Source of the DNA: VGWB01 sp964480945
Lineage (GTDB): Bacteria > Bacteroidota > Ignavibacteria > UBA10030
Reading direction: 5' to 3'
Length of the DNA: 37,679 nt
Assembly: GCA_964480945.1 (NCBI GenBank)
Contig: CAYZRX010000032.1
Coordinates: 1 to 37,679 of the forward strand
Shown here one piece after another: positions 16,202 through 23,878 of this stretch. The position numbers and the translations under genes were made by a program. The notes below the pieces were generated by a model. It made no database searches, had not been told where the DNA came from, and worked only from the letters and a program-made list of their open reading frames with translations. Within the stretch, counting starts at the first letter, position 1, and every line of letters starts with the position of its first letter.

Positions 16202-17157
16202 CGGAGAAGCACGCGCCCACCACACCGGCAATACTCGAAGGCACACAGTTGCTTACCACTCGCCTTTCGATAGGGACTCCTCCTGACTTCGGCTTCTGGA
16301 GCACGGTGCATAGCCACGGCTGGTGCGCGCTGCAACCATTCTCCGTGGACAGGCAACGGCAAACCTTGGCGCGATTACTCGAACTGAGCGATGGAACACT
16401 GGTGTCCTGCGAGCTCCGCGACCGCCCAGCGCGCATCATCGCGAGTATTCGAAGTGAAAAGAGGTTGGCTGACGGTCAGCGCCAGGAGATCAAGCGCACG
16501 CTCAAGGACTGTCTGCGGTTGGAGGAAGATCTCTCCGGTTTCTACTCGTTGGCGAAACGTACGCCTCGGTATCGCTGGATCCGCGCCGCCGGAGCGGGGC
16601 GACTGCTGCGCGCACCGACGGTGTTTGAAGATGTTGTGAAGATGATTTGCACGACCAACTGCAGCTGGGAGTTGACGGAGGCAATGGTAGGCAATCTGAC
16701 GCGCTTCCTCGGCAGGGAGTTCGCTGGAGGCATCCGCAGCTTCCCGACGGCAGAAGCATTGGCGGGTGTCTCTGAATCATTCCTGCGGCGGAACATTCGC
16801 GCCGGCTATCGATCACCGTACCTGGTTGAGCTTGCAGAGCGCGTTGCCAACGGTCGGATCAATCTGGAATCCTGGCGGACCTCCTCGCTGGCATCGGCCG
16901 ATCTCTTTCAGGAGGCAAGATCCGTCAGGGGGGTTGGCGACTATGCGGCAGGAAACATCTTGAAGCTGCTGGGGCGCTACGACTACCTGGGTCTTGACTC
17001 ATGGGTTCGCGCCAAGTACTACGAACTTTGCAGATATGGGCGCCGAGTCAGCGACACGACGATCGAGCGGCACTACGCCCCGTTCGGGAAATGGCGCGGG
17101 CTCTTTTTCTGGCTTGAGATGACGCGGGAATGGTACGATCACAAGTTTCCGTTCTGA
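16198..17157 (+). CDS. HhH-GPD superfamily DNA glycosylase (AlkA/OGG-like)
   Basis: A 319-residue base-excision repair glycosylase. The N-terminal ~130 residues form the AlkA/OGG-type accessory domain. The helical domain starts at APTVFEDVVKMICTTNCSW (139-157). The helix-hairpin-helix is RSVRGVGDYAAGNILKLLG (241-259), and the invariant catalytic Asp is Asp267 in YLGLDSW. The Lys that OGG1 uses for Schiff-base chemistry directly after the hairpin glycines is absent (GDYAA here), so a monofunctional glycosylase acting on alkylated or otherwise modified bases is more likely than an 8-oxoguanine lyase. ATG 16198 overlaps the previous stop by 4 bases. The frame is open upstream, but that part is the shadow of the preceding gene. 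Confidence 0.85.
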   Translation: MTEKHAPTTPAILEGTQLLTTRLSIGTPPDFGFWSTVHSHGWCALQPFSVDRQRQTLARLLELSDGTLVSCELRDRPARIIASIRSEKRLADGQRQEIKRTLKDCLRLEEDLSGFYSLAKRTPRYRWIRAAGAGRLLRAPTVFEDVVKMICTTNCSWELTEAMVGNLTRFLGREFAGGIRSFPTAEALAGVSESFLRRNIRAGYRSPYLVELAERVANGRINLESWRTSSLASADLFQEARSVRGVGDYAAGNILKLLGRYDYLGLDSWVRAKYYELCRYGRRVSDTTIERHYAPFGKWRGLFFWLEMTREWYDHKFPF

Positions 17158-17158
17158 G

Positions 17159-18010
17159 ATGCTCATCAGCATTTTGCATAGGTATGTGCGAGCGAGATTC
17201 CGCCGTATGGGGGTGGTGAGCAAGTTCATCGACCTCGATTCGTGCCATCTGCACTACTATGAATATGAGCATCCGGATCCGCGCGGCACGGTCATCCTCG
17301 TCCACGGACTGGGGACGTCCGCAAGCACGTGGTTCCATGTCCTGCCGGCTCTTGTCAAGGAGTATCATGTCATCGCCCTGGATTTGCCCGGCTTCGGGTT
17401 TTCGCGCCTCAGCCCGGGCACGTCGTTCTACTCTTTGAGTCAGCACTGCATGGCGCTGAGCGCGTTGGTGGACCGGACGGCCCGTGACGGTTTCGCGTTG
17501 ATCGGACATTCGCTGGGGGGTTGGATCTCCGTGCGCTTTGCCGCGGCTCACGGACAAAGGGTCTTGCGCCTCGTGCTTGTGGATACGGCGGGGATCTATT
17601 ATCCGGGTGCGGAAAGACTGAGAGGGTTGTTCACGATCAACTCTCGGGCGGGCATGCGAACGCTGCTCGACGCCCTGTGGTATCGGTATCCGTGGTATTT
17701 GAAGCCCTTTACGTCAGCGATCTACCACGAAATGACGAAGAGGAACATCAATAATATCGTCGCGTCCATCAGTGAGAAAGACTCTCTTGCTGAGGAGTTA
17801 TCTCTCCTGACGATGCCGGTGCATGTCGTGTGGGGAAGAGAGGACAAGCTGATCTCGCCAGAGGCTGTGGAAGTCCTCAGAAGTATGGTGCCGCAAGCTT
17901 CGGTGAGTTTTATCGATCGGTGTGGGCACGTTCCGCAGCTGGAGCGCCCTGGAGAGCTCAAAAGGATTCTTTGCGCCGTGCTTGCAAAGGGAAACCATGG
18001 GCTGGATTGA
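17159..18010 (+). CDS. Alpha/beta-hydrolase fold enzyme
   Basis: A 283-residue alpha/beta hydrolase. The oxyanion region is VILVHGLGTSASTW (45-58). The nucleophile elbow GHSLGGW places Ser118, the acid is Asp229 in WGREDKLIS, and the base is His257 in DRCGHVPQLE. The triad is complete. There is no signal peptide, although the N-terminus is basic (MLISILHRYVRARFRRM). The start ATG comes one base after the glycosylase stop; an internal ATG at 17216-17218 region or nearby GTG codons cannot be excluded, since no strong ribosome binding site is visible. It could be an esterase, lipase or C-C hydrolase; the substrate is unknown. Its end overlaps the next gene by 14 bases. Confidence 0.88.
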   Translation: MLISILHRYVRARFRRMGVVSKFIDLDSCHLHYYEYEHPDPRGTVILVHGLGTSASTWFHVLPALVKEYHVIALDLPGFGFSRLSPGTSFYSLSQHCMALSALVDRTARDGFALIGHSLGGWISVRFAAAHGQRVLRLVLVDTAGIYYPGAERLRGLFTINSRAGMRTLLDALWYRYPWYLKPFTSAIYHEMTKRNINNIVASISEKDSLAEELSLLTMPVHVVWGREDKLISPEAVEVLRSMVPQASVSFIDRCGHVPQLERPGELKRILCAVLAKGNHGLD

Positions 18011-18326
18011 GGATCTGACGCTGGAGCTCGCGCGGGCATCGGAAGCGCAGCAGCGGGGCAATGCGGGCCGCGCACGCACGTCTGCGCGACGAGCGGCGGG
18101 CCATGCCATCTCAGAATTACAGAAGCAGAAACCCGAAAGGTACTACGGTGGGGATTTCATTCAGCGGCTGCGCTCATTCGCCAACGATGGAACGCTCCCT
18201 GAAGATGTTCGGTCTGCAGCGGACAGGCTTCAAGCACGACTCACTCATGACTTCAAGTCAGTTTCGGAAAATCCGATCGATGACGCACTCATCGTCATCA
18301 ACTACGTCCGCGACGTGCTCGCCTAA
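17997..18326 (+). CDS. Small all-helical protein of unknown function (HEPN-like appearance)
   Basis: A 109-residue, probably all-alpha protein. The N-terminal helix is rich in Ala, Arg and Glu (ELARASEAQQRGNAGRARTS), then RRAAGHAISEL. A C-terminal half follows with LPEDVRSAADRLQARLTHDF. The pattern resembles small HEPN-like proteins found next to metabolic genes in several phyla, but I cannot assign a named family. An Arg-x4-His spacing occurs at residues 31-36, as in the HEPN nuclease motif, though it lies in an early helix and may be chance. ATG 17997 follows AAAGGG and sits inside the end of the hydrolase gene (14-base overlap), so the two are translationally linked. Confidence 0.72.
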   Translation: MGWIEDLTLELARASEAQQRGNAGRARTSARRAAGHAISELQKQKPERYYGGDFIQRLRSFANDGTLPEDVRSAADRLQARLTHDFKSVSENPIDDALIVINYVRDVLA

Positions 18327-18329
18327 GTC

Positions 18330-18497
18330 CTACAGACCTTCCGCGGCCATGTAGTCATCGATGTCGTACCGTATGTTCTCATCGAGCTCGCGCTGCAAGA
18401 GTCCCTTCTTTCTTAAGAGAAGGAACGGTACCGCGACGATTGTCGTCAGAAGGACGAAACCCGTCAACCATGTATATGGTTTCAAAGCACACCCCAT
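18330..18497 (-). CDS. Tiny membrane protein, 55 residues, possible second half of a TAG-split gene
   Basis: The frame encodes 55 residues: a short N-terminus (MGCALKPYT), one hydrophobic helix (WLTGFVLLTTIVAVPFLLL, about 10-28), a basic stop-transfer RKK, then a charged tail ending ENIRYDIDDYMAAEGL. Such a helix with a coherent acidic tail is unlikely by chance. It has no Shine-Dalgarno within 15 bases of its ATG. It begins immediately after, and in the same frame as, the TAG of the upstream ORF at 18498. It is therefore either reinitiated after that stop or the distal half of one interrupted two-helix protein. No family recognised. Confidence 0.6.
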   Translation of the reverse strand: MGCALKPYTWLTGFVLLTTIVAVPFLLLRKKGLLQRELDENIRYDIDDYMAAEGL

Positions 18498-18647
18498 CTA
18501 GTTGAGCGTCAGAAAAACTTCCCAATGCCAGAAGGAAATCACCGCGACAGCGAACCATCTCTGTCGCCCCTCCTCTTCTTCCAACACGCGTTGAAGCTCT
18601 TCTTGTTCCCGCTCGAGCAGTTTTCGATATGAGTACTTCATCGGCAT
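18498..18647 (-). CDS. Tiny membrane ORF, 49 residues, ending in TAG directly before the next ORF
   Basis: From ATG 18647 the frame encodes a charged helix (KLLEREQEELQRVLEEEEGRQR) followed by a hydrophobic aromatic segment (WFAVAVISFWHWEVFLTLN) and a TAG at 18500-18498. GGTGGAG precedes this ATG by about 9 bases. Alternative starts are ATG 18656 and GTG 18680. The stop is followed without a gap by the ATG of the 55-residue ORF in the same frame. Read as one chain, the pair would be a ~105-residue helical hairpin with both ends cytoplasmic. No family recognised. Confidence 0.5.
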   Translation of the reverse strand: MPMKYSYRKLLEREQEELQRVLEEEEGRQRWFAVAVISFWHWEVFLTLN

Positions 18648-18680
18648 GAGCTTCATCTCCACCAGTACCTTACGGAACAC

Positions 18681-19239
18681 AGCCGAATATGTTTGTACTG
18701 CTTGTCACGCAGAGCTGTTTTCAGCTGCACCTTGCATTGCCCCCGGATAGCGGCAATCGTCAGAAGTGACCAAGACTTGACCGACCTGACACTCTGGCTC
18801 TCTTTCGGAGCGCTCGGCCAATCCTCTTCGAGACGGCCCTCTACCCCATGTCCTTTTCGGAATTGACACCGACCGCTTCTACCCAATCCGGCAACCCGGT
18901 CGTGACCACGTGAGTGAGGCAGTGCAGGATTGCCAAAAGGTTGGGGATTCTTGGGGAAAGGAGGGCGGGCGCGACTTGGTCATCTTCGCATCGAGACAGA
19001 GAGTGTTTCGTGATCCACCCGGGGTTGGCTCTTCATGACTTTCGCAACGATGCGAAGCCCCCGTTGTCCGCGGGCGACTCCAGCGGTTGTCTCGACGACG
19101 CGTCTACCGGCGGAGAGTGTTGGAGTAAGGAGACCGGCCGCCGTGAATCGTGCTCGCTGCGTAAGATGTTTGTTGCGATTATGAGCAGCCCCTCCGTCTC
19201 CGTCAGGATTGTGCCTATTTGTCACGTCCCTCTTTGACC
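18681..19239. other. Intergenic region with a long-range inverted repeat
   Basis: I see no convincing gene in these ~560 bases. Open frames on both strands have skewed, non-protein-like composition. A perfect 10-bp inverted repeat, CTTCGCATCG (18984-18993) and CGATGCGAAG (19048-19057), is separated by 54 bases and could close a stem around a structured region. Function is unknown. Confidence 0.4.
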
Positions 19240-19268
19240 TTGACTTTCATCACATGAGCGGATATATT
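19240..19268 (+). promoter_or_regulatory. Promoter of the Crp/Fnr-family gene
   Basis: TTGACT (19240-19245), a 17-base spacer and TATATT (19263-19268). Both boxes and the spacing are identical to the promoter at 24487-24515. The predicted 5' untranslated leader is about 80 bases. The -10 box lies in the centre of a perfect palindrome listed separately. Confidence 0.62.
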
Positions 19269-19275
19269 TATCCGC
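19258..19275. promoter_or_regulatory. Palindromic operator candidate over the -10 box
   Basis: GCGGATA (19258-19264), TATT, TATCCGC (19269-19275): a perfect 7+7 inverted repeat around 4 bases, covering the -10 hexamer. A dimeric regulator bound here would block RNA polymerase. Autorepression by the downstream Crp/Fnr protein is one possibility, although the half-sites do not match the TGTGA or TTGAT half-sites of Crp or Fnr. Confidence 0.5.
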
Positions 19276-19357
19276 CGAAGGGCGTGGTCCAAGGAGGACG
19301 TCACTTCGCTTGTCCAATCTCGCATAATCCAGCGCTTCACTCACCAAACGGTGCTGC

Positions 19358-20041
19358 ATGCCAGAGGAATTGAGCTTCCTACATAACGTTCCCATTTTCG
19401 CTGACCTTGGGGAGGCTGACTTGGACAAGATTGCCAAGCTAGGGATCAGGAAGAAGTACAAGAAAGGGAACATCGTCGTTCTGGAGAAGGAGATGGGGGC
19501 AGCTCTCTTCGTGATCGTCTCGGGGAAGGTCAAGATTGTCCGGACCGACGAAGACGGACGCGAGGTCATCCTCTCGATCTTCGGACCGGGGGAATTCTTC
19601 GGGGAAATGTCGCTGCTGGATGGGCTCGCTCGATCGGCCAGCGTCGTGGCGCTGACGAAAGCAGAGCTGTTCATGATCCATCGACGCGATTTTCTCAAAC
19701 TCCTGCAGGAACATCCCCAGGTCGCAATTGCTCTTCTCGGTGAGCTCACGTTGCGGCTCCGAAAAGCGGACACCCAGATCAAGAGCCTCTCGTTGAAGGA
19801 TGCCGCCGGCCGTGTTGCGAATGTTATCCTGATGTTGGCGGATGACATCGGTGTTTTCCGGAAGGGAAAGGTCGAGATCGATGAGCTGCCGCTGCAACAA
19901 GACATGGCCAATATGGCGGGAACCTCGCGGGAAACGGTCTCGCGAATGATTCATCAGTTTGTTCGTGAAGGGCATATGCAGCTGGAAGGGAACAAGCTGA
20001 CGCTCAACAATTACGAAGAATTCCGCAAGCAGTATCTGTAG
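19358..20041 (+). CDS. Crp/Fnr-family transcriptional regulator
   Basis: A 227-residue regulator. The N-terminal cNMP-binding domain (about 8-125) contains the phosphate-binding cassette GEMSLLDGLARSASV (82-96), including the Arg-Ser-Ala that contacts cyclic nucleotide phosphate in CRP. A long dimer helix follows (about 120-150), then a winged helix-turn-helix (about 175-225) with recognition region GTSRETVSRMIHQF (188-201). The protein has no cysteine, so it is not an Fe-S Fnr-type oxygen sensor. ATG 19358 has only a weak ribosome binding site. It has its own promoter, and a palindrome over the -10 box suggests tight control. Targets are not evident from the window. Confidence 0.92.
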   Translation: MPEELSFLHNVPIFADLGEADLDKIAKLGIRKKYKKGNIVVLEKEMGAALFVIVSGKVKIVRTDEDGREVILSIFGPGEFFGEMSLLDGLARSASVVALTKAELFMIHRRDFLKLLQEHPQVAIALLGELTLRLRKADTQIKSLSLKDAAGRVANVILMLADDIGVFRKGKVEIDELPLQQDMANMAGTSRETVSRMIHQFVREGHMQLEGNKLTLNNYEEFRKQYL

Positions 20042-20150
20042 CTCACCCTCACACCCCATGGCACATCGTGGGGGCCCCTCCGCTCCGGGTTGGTATGATC
20101 GGGCGCTTCCGAAGGAAATTTCATATGTCAAACCCTCAACATAATAACGC

Positions 20151-21044
20151 ATGGCACAGATGGTGGAGTCTGGGAGCAAGGGAGATGCCTCGCATGCAGA
20201 TGATTCAGGTTCCCCTTCCTCAGCGGCGCGTGCTGATTTGCACACGCACACAACGCACTCGGATGGTGCTCTATCACCGTATGAGATAGTACGAAAAGCT
20301 CACGAAGCTGGACTTTCTGCGATTTCCATTGCCGACCACGATAATGTCGCGGGCCTTGACGAAGCGATCGAGTGGGGGAAGAGCCTCGGCGTCGAAGTGA
20401 TTACGGGATTGGAGTTGAGCGTTACGCTCGGCGATAAGGATGTCCATCTTCTCGCATATTTCATCGACCACAAGAATCAGGAGCTGCTCGACTATCTGAC
20501 GTTTTTCCGGCGCGAGCGACTCAAGCGAGCAGAACGGATCGTTCAGAAGCTGAACAAGATCAATGTTCCGCTCAAGTTCGAGTCTGTCCTGGAACAGGCC
20601 GGGATCGGTTCCGTGGGGCGACCTCACATCGCGAACGCACTTCTCGATGACGGGTTGACCACCACCTATCACGAGGCGTTCGAAAAATACATCGGGACCG
20701 GTGGGCCCGCATTTGAGAAAAAGTACCAGCTGAGCCCCGCGCAAGCATTCAGACTGGTCTCCGTGGCAGGAGGCCTGTCGTTCCTGGCGCACCCGGGCAA
20801 GTACACGAACGAGGCGGAGTTGGTGGAGCTCATCAAGAACGGGCTGGACGGTATCGAAGTGATCCATCCGGCACATGATGAAAAGCTGAAGAACTACTAT
20901 CGCGGGCTCGTCAACCAGTACTTTCTGCTCGAGAGCGGCGGCTCCGACTTCCATGGCGGGAAGAAGAACGACGATCATACCTTCGGCGTCTATACGGTCC
21001 CGATGCACATCGTCGAAACAATGCGAAGCAGACTCTTCTCTTGA
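20151..21044 (+). CDS. PHP-domain phosphoesterase (RNase AM / nucleoside bisphosphate phosphatase type)
   Basis: A 297-residue PHP protein of the YciV/TrpH group, which hydrolyses 3',5'-nucleoside bisphosphates or trims RNA 5' ends. Metal-binding motifs run in order: DLHTHTTHSDG (about 29-39), ISIADHDN, the Glu of GLELSV, RPHIANAL, FLAHPG and SGGSDFHGG near the C-terminus. The first 28 residues are a Ser/Asp-rich polar leader unlike the family norm, and the ATG at 20151 lacks a clear ribosome binding site. The alternative ATG at 20160 shortens the leader only slightly. ribH follows after 6 bases, so both are probably in one operon. Confidence 0.88.
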   Translation: MAQMVESGSKGDASHADDSGSPSSAARADLHTHTTHSDGALSPYEIVRKAHEAGLSAISIADHDNVAGLDEAIEWGKSLGVEVITGLELSVTLGDKDVHLLAYFIDHKNQELLDYLTFFRRERLKRAERIVQKLNKINVPLKFESVLEQAGIGSVGRPHIANALLDDGLTTTYHEAFEKYIGTGGPAFEKKYQLSPAQAFRLVSVAGGLSFLAHPGKYTNEAELVELIKNGLDGIEVIHPAHDEKLKNYYRGLVNQYFLLESGGSDFHGGKKNDDHTFGVYTVPMHIVETMRSRLFS

Positions 21045-21050
21045 AGGATT

Positions 21051-21554
21051 GTGAAGACCGGGCGAAAGGCACGTCAGACTTCCGCCAGCGGAGCGGGCTA
21101 TCGATTTGCGGTTGTGGTGAGCCGCTTCAACGTTACGATTACGAAGCGGCTGCTGGACGGCGCGATAGAATGTCTAAAAAAGCACGGCGTGCGGGATGAA
21201 GATGTCCGGGTATTCCCATGCCCGGGCGCATTTGAGTTGCCTCAGGTAGCGAACGCGCTCTCCTCAAAAGGTGGCTGGGATGCAATTGTGTGTCTGGGAG
21301 CCGTGATCCGGGGGGAAACTCCTCATTTTGAGTATGTCTCTTCCGAGTCAGCCAGAGGGATTCAAGAAGTCGCATTGAAGCATTCCCTGCCCGTTACGTT
21401 CGGTGTGCTGACGACCGACACTCAACAACAGGCGATGGAGCGGTCGGGTGGCAAGCATGGGAACAAAGGTTGGGATGCGGCGCTCGCTGCGATTGAAATG
21501 GTTGAAGTTTTTGATCGGGTGATCAAGCGCAGGAAGCCGGTCCGTACGAGGTAA
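21051..21554 (+). CDS. ribH: 6,7-dimethyl-8-ribityllumazine synthase (riboflavin biosynthesis)
   Basis: A 167-residue lumazine synthase, the penultimate enzyme of riboflavin synthesis, which condenses 5-amino-6-ribitylaminouracil with 3,4-dihydroxybutanone phosphate. Motifs: VVVSRFNVTIT (21-31) for substrate binding, PCPGAFELP (57-65), the loop LGAVIRGETPHFEYV (82-96) with catalytic His92, and TFGVLTTD. The GTG start is supported by GAAGGATT directly upstream and overlapping the PHP-gene stop. No other rib gene and no FMN riboswitch are visible here. Confidence 0.95.
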   Translation: MKTGRKARQTSASGAGYRFAVVVSRFNVTITKRLLDGAIECLKKHGVRDEDVRVFPCPGAFELPQVANALSSKGGWDAIVCLGAVIRGETPHFEYVSSESARGIQEVALKHSLPVTFGVLTTDTQQQAMERSGGKHGNKGWDAALAAIEMVEVFDRVIKRRKPVRTR

Positions 21555-21574
21555 GGCGGGGACGAGAGAAATCG

Positions 21575-23878
21575 ATGAGTAGATTCGCAGCGCGGATTTG
21601 TCTGGTGTTGGTCGGTGTTTCGTCGACGCTGGTGGGTCAGCAGGGTTCACTCGATTTCGGACGGTGGAAGAACTTCACCGACATGAAGACTGTGCGGGGT
21701 GTGGCTGCGGTGGGTGATAGCCTTTGGGTTGCGACCGCGGGCGGGCTTTTCCTGTATTCAACCTCCACGGCTCATTCTACCAAGTTTACAAACTCCGAAG
21801 GATTGAGTTCAAACGATCTTACGGCGGTCACCATCGATGGAGCCGGGAGGGTGTGGGTCGGCGCTTCCGATGGGTCGTTGAACATGTATGACCCGAACTC
21901 ACGCCAATGGAAGAGCGTGGACGCTATCAAACAATCGGATCGAATTCAGAAGGGCATCAGAGCGTTTTTCGTGGAGGGTGACTCGTTGTTGATAGGGACC
22001 GATTTTGGGATCGCCGTATACATCATGGGACGCTCGGAGTTTGGGGACACGTACGCGAACTTCGGTTTCCCGACACAAGCAAGAGTCAACGATCTGATCG
22101 TTCACCGGAACCGTATCTGGGCTGCCACGGATCTTGGAGCCGCTTCGGCGTCCCTCACCGCGCCCAACCTCTCATCACCCACCGCATGGTTGAAATATCA
22201 GACTTTCGACGGGCTCCCCTCGCAGTTTGTTTCTTCGGTTGCTGCCTTCCGGGATAGCATCATCGTCGGGACCACGAACGGCACCGCAGTCTTTGACGGA
22301 AACGCGTTCACGGCGGACGGATCGTCGAGCGGGAAAGCGATCGTCGATCTTCGAGCGCGTTCAAACGACCTCGTGATTCTGTGGAATGACGCGCAAAGCT
22401 TCACGATTGCGGCAAAATCGTCGGCCTTCGGCGCGGCGGAACCGCTCGCTTCGAACCTAGAGGGGCAGGCAGCTGCGCTTGCAGTCGAGCCTGCTTCGTC
22501 GGCGCTCTGGGTCGGGACGACGTTCAGAGGCCTGGCACGGTGGACCGGCGTGCAATGGGAATATGCGGTTCCTAACGGCCCGGAGTCCAACCTCTTCAGC
22601 AGCGTCGTGGTGGACGGGAAGGGAGTCCTGTGGGCGGCTTCAGGCATCAGCGGGCGTGGCCAGGGATTCTATCGATACGATCCCGCGGCGGAGGAGGGGA
22701 AACAGTGGAAGAACTTCACTGTCGCGGACTATCCAGTGATGCAAACGAATGATTACTACAAAGTCTCCCTCGGCGCAAACGGCTCCCTTTGGGTGAGCTC
22801 ATGGGGTCATGGGGTCGTCGAGGTTGTGGGAGACTCCATCACGCGGAGGCTGGACCAGAACACTGTGCCCGCCCTCGCGAGTTCGGTTGTTCAGGATTCG
22901 ACCTATGTCGTCGTCGGCGGTGCCGCCGCTGATTCGAAAGGCAACTCCTGGATCGTCGACCGCACGGCCGTCAACGGGCACCACCTGGCTGAGATCACCA
23001 GCGGCGATTCTGTGCAGTACAGAACCTCGCCGTCCGATGGCGTCTTTACCAACGTTGTCATTGACGGCAACAACACCAAATGGCTCGCGAACTCCGAACC
23101 GACGATCAAGTACTCTACCGGCCTCTATTACTTCAACGAGGACACCATCGTGACCGGAACACGGTTCACCGGCGGTTGGGGGTCGATGACGACCACCGAT
23201 GGATTGCCCTTCAACACCAGCAATACCATCCTTTCCCTCGCGGTTGATCTCGACGGAGACGTCTGTGCCGGGACGGACATCGGGATGATGATCATTGTCG
23301 ACCCCGGCAATCCGAAGGCAGGTTCGAGCCGGACAAGCCCGCTCCCTCTACGCGGCCAGGTGATCCAAGCGATTGGCGTCGACGCGGTGAACAACAAGTG
23401 GGTGGGCACAAAGGAAGGCGTCATCGTGGTGACGCCCGACGGGACACAGCTCCTAGGGCAGTACACCGTCCTATCGACCGGGGGCAGGCTCGTCGACGAT
23501 GACGTGCGCTCCATTGCGATCGACCAGAGGAGGGGCATCGTGTACCTCGGGACGGAGAAAGGATTGTCGAGCCTCGAGATCGCTCCTGTTCAGACGGCGC
23601 GAAATTACTCCTCGCTCGAGCTGGGTCCCAACCCGTACCTCATCCCGAACGATCAGCCGCTGACGATCCGCAATCTCGTCCAGGGGAGCTCGATCAAGAT
23701 CCTCGCGGTCGATGGGTCGCTGGTCTTGGAATTCACTGCTCAGGGGGGTGGACGGGCGTTTTGGGATGGGAAAGACTCCGACGGACGGCTCGTCCCTTCC
23801 GGTGTCTATTTTGTCGTCGCGTTTGCAGATAACGGGAATCAGATCAACACAGGCAAACTTGCTGTCGTAAGGAGGTGA
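21575..23878 (+). CDS. PorZ-like double beta-propeller protein with C-terminal sorting-type domain
   Basis: A 767-residue exported protein. A signal peptide covers about residues 1-22 (MSRFAARICLVLVGVSSTLV). The bulk is a run of propeller blades of the two-component-regulator-propeller type, such as SLWVATAGGLFLY, RVWVGASDGSLNMY, SIIVGTTNGTAVF, ALWVGTTFRGLARW and KWVGTKEGVIVV; enough blades are present for two propellers. The C-terminal ~85 residues form an FlgD/Por-secretion-like beta domain ending GKLAVVRR. Length (PorZ of Porphyromonas is about 776), signal, propellers and tail fit PorZ, which helps the type IX secretion sortase attach cargo to A-LPS. Other propeller proteins with T9SS tails share this plan, so PorZ function is an inference. 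Confidence 0.85.
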   Translation: MSRFAARICLVLVGVSSTLVGQQGSLDFGRWKNFTDMKTVRGVAAVGDSLWVATAGGLFLYSTSTAHSTKFTNSEGLSSNDLTAVTIDGAGRVWVGASDGSLNMYDPNSRQWKSVDAIKQSDRIQKGIRAFFVEGDSLLIGTDFGIAVYIMGRSEFGDTYANFGFPTQARVNDLIVHRNRIWAATDLGAASASLTAPNLSSPTAWLKYQTFDGLPSQFVSSVAAFRDSIIVGTTNGTAVFDGNAFTADGSSSGKAIVDLRARSNDLVILWNDAQSFTIAAKSSAFGAAEPLASNLEGQAAALAVEPASSALWVGTTFRGLARWTGVQWEYAVPNGPESNLFSSVVVDGKGVLWAASGISGRGQGFYRYDPAAEEGKQWKNFTVADYPVMQTNDYYKVSLGANGSLWVSSWGHGVVEVVGDSITRRLDQNTVPALASSVVQDSTYVVVGGAAADSKGNSWIVDRTAVNGHHLAEITSGDSVQYRTSPSDGVFTNVVIDGNNTKWLANSEPTIKYSTGLYYFNEDTIVTGTRFTGGWGSMTTTDGLPFNTSNTILSLAVDLDGDVCAGTDIGMMIIVDPGNPKAGSSRTSPLPLRGQVIQAIGVDAVNNKWVGTKEGVIVVTPDGTQLLGQYTVLSTGGRLVDDDVRSIAIDQRRGIVYLGTEKGLSSLEIAPVQTARNYSSLELGPNPYLIPNDQPLTIRNLVQGSSIKILAVDGSLVLEFTAQGGGRAFWDGKDSDGRLVPSGVYFVVAFADNGNQINTGKLAVVRR

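Noticed and set aside
18914..19237. 107-codon plus-strand frame and an 81-codon minus-strand frame upstream of the Crp/Fnr gene
   Set aside because: Both are low-complexity, lack ribosome binding sites and overlap each other and the promoter region.
20900..21051. Possible FMN riboswitch upstream of ribH
   Set aside because: ribH begins 6 bases after the PHP gene; there is no room for, or sign of, the conserved RFN element.
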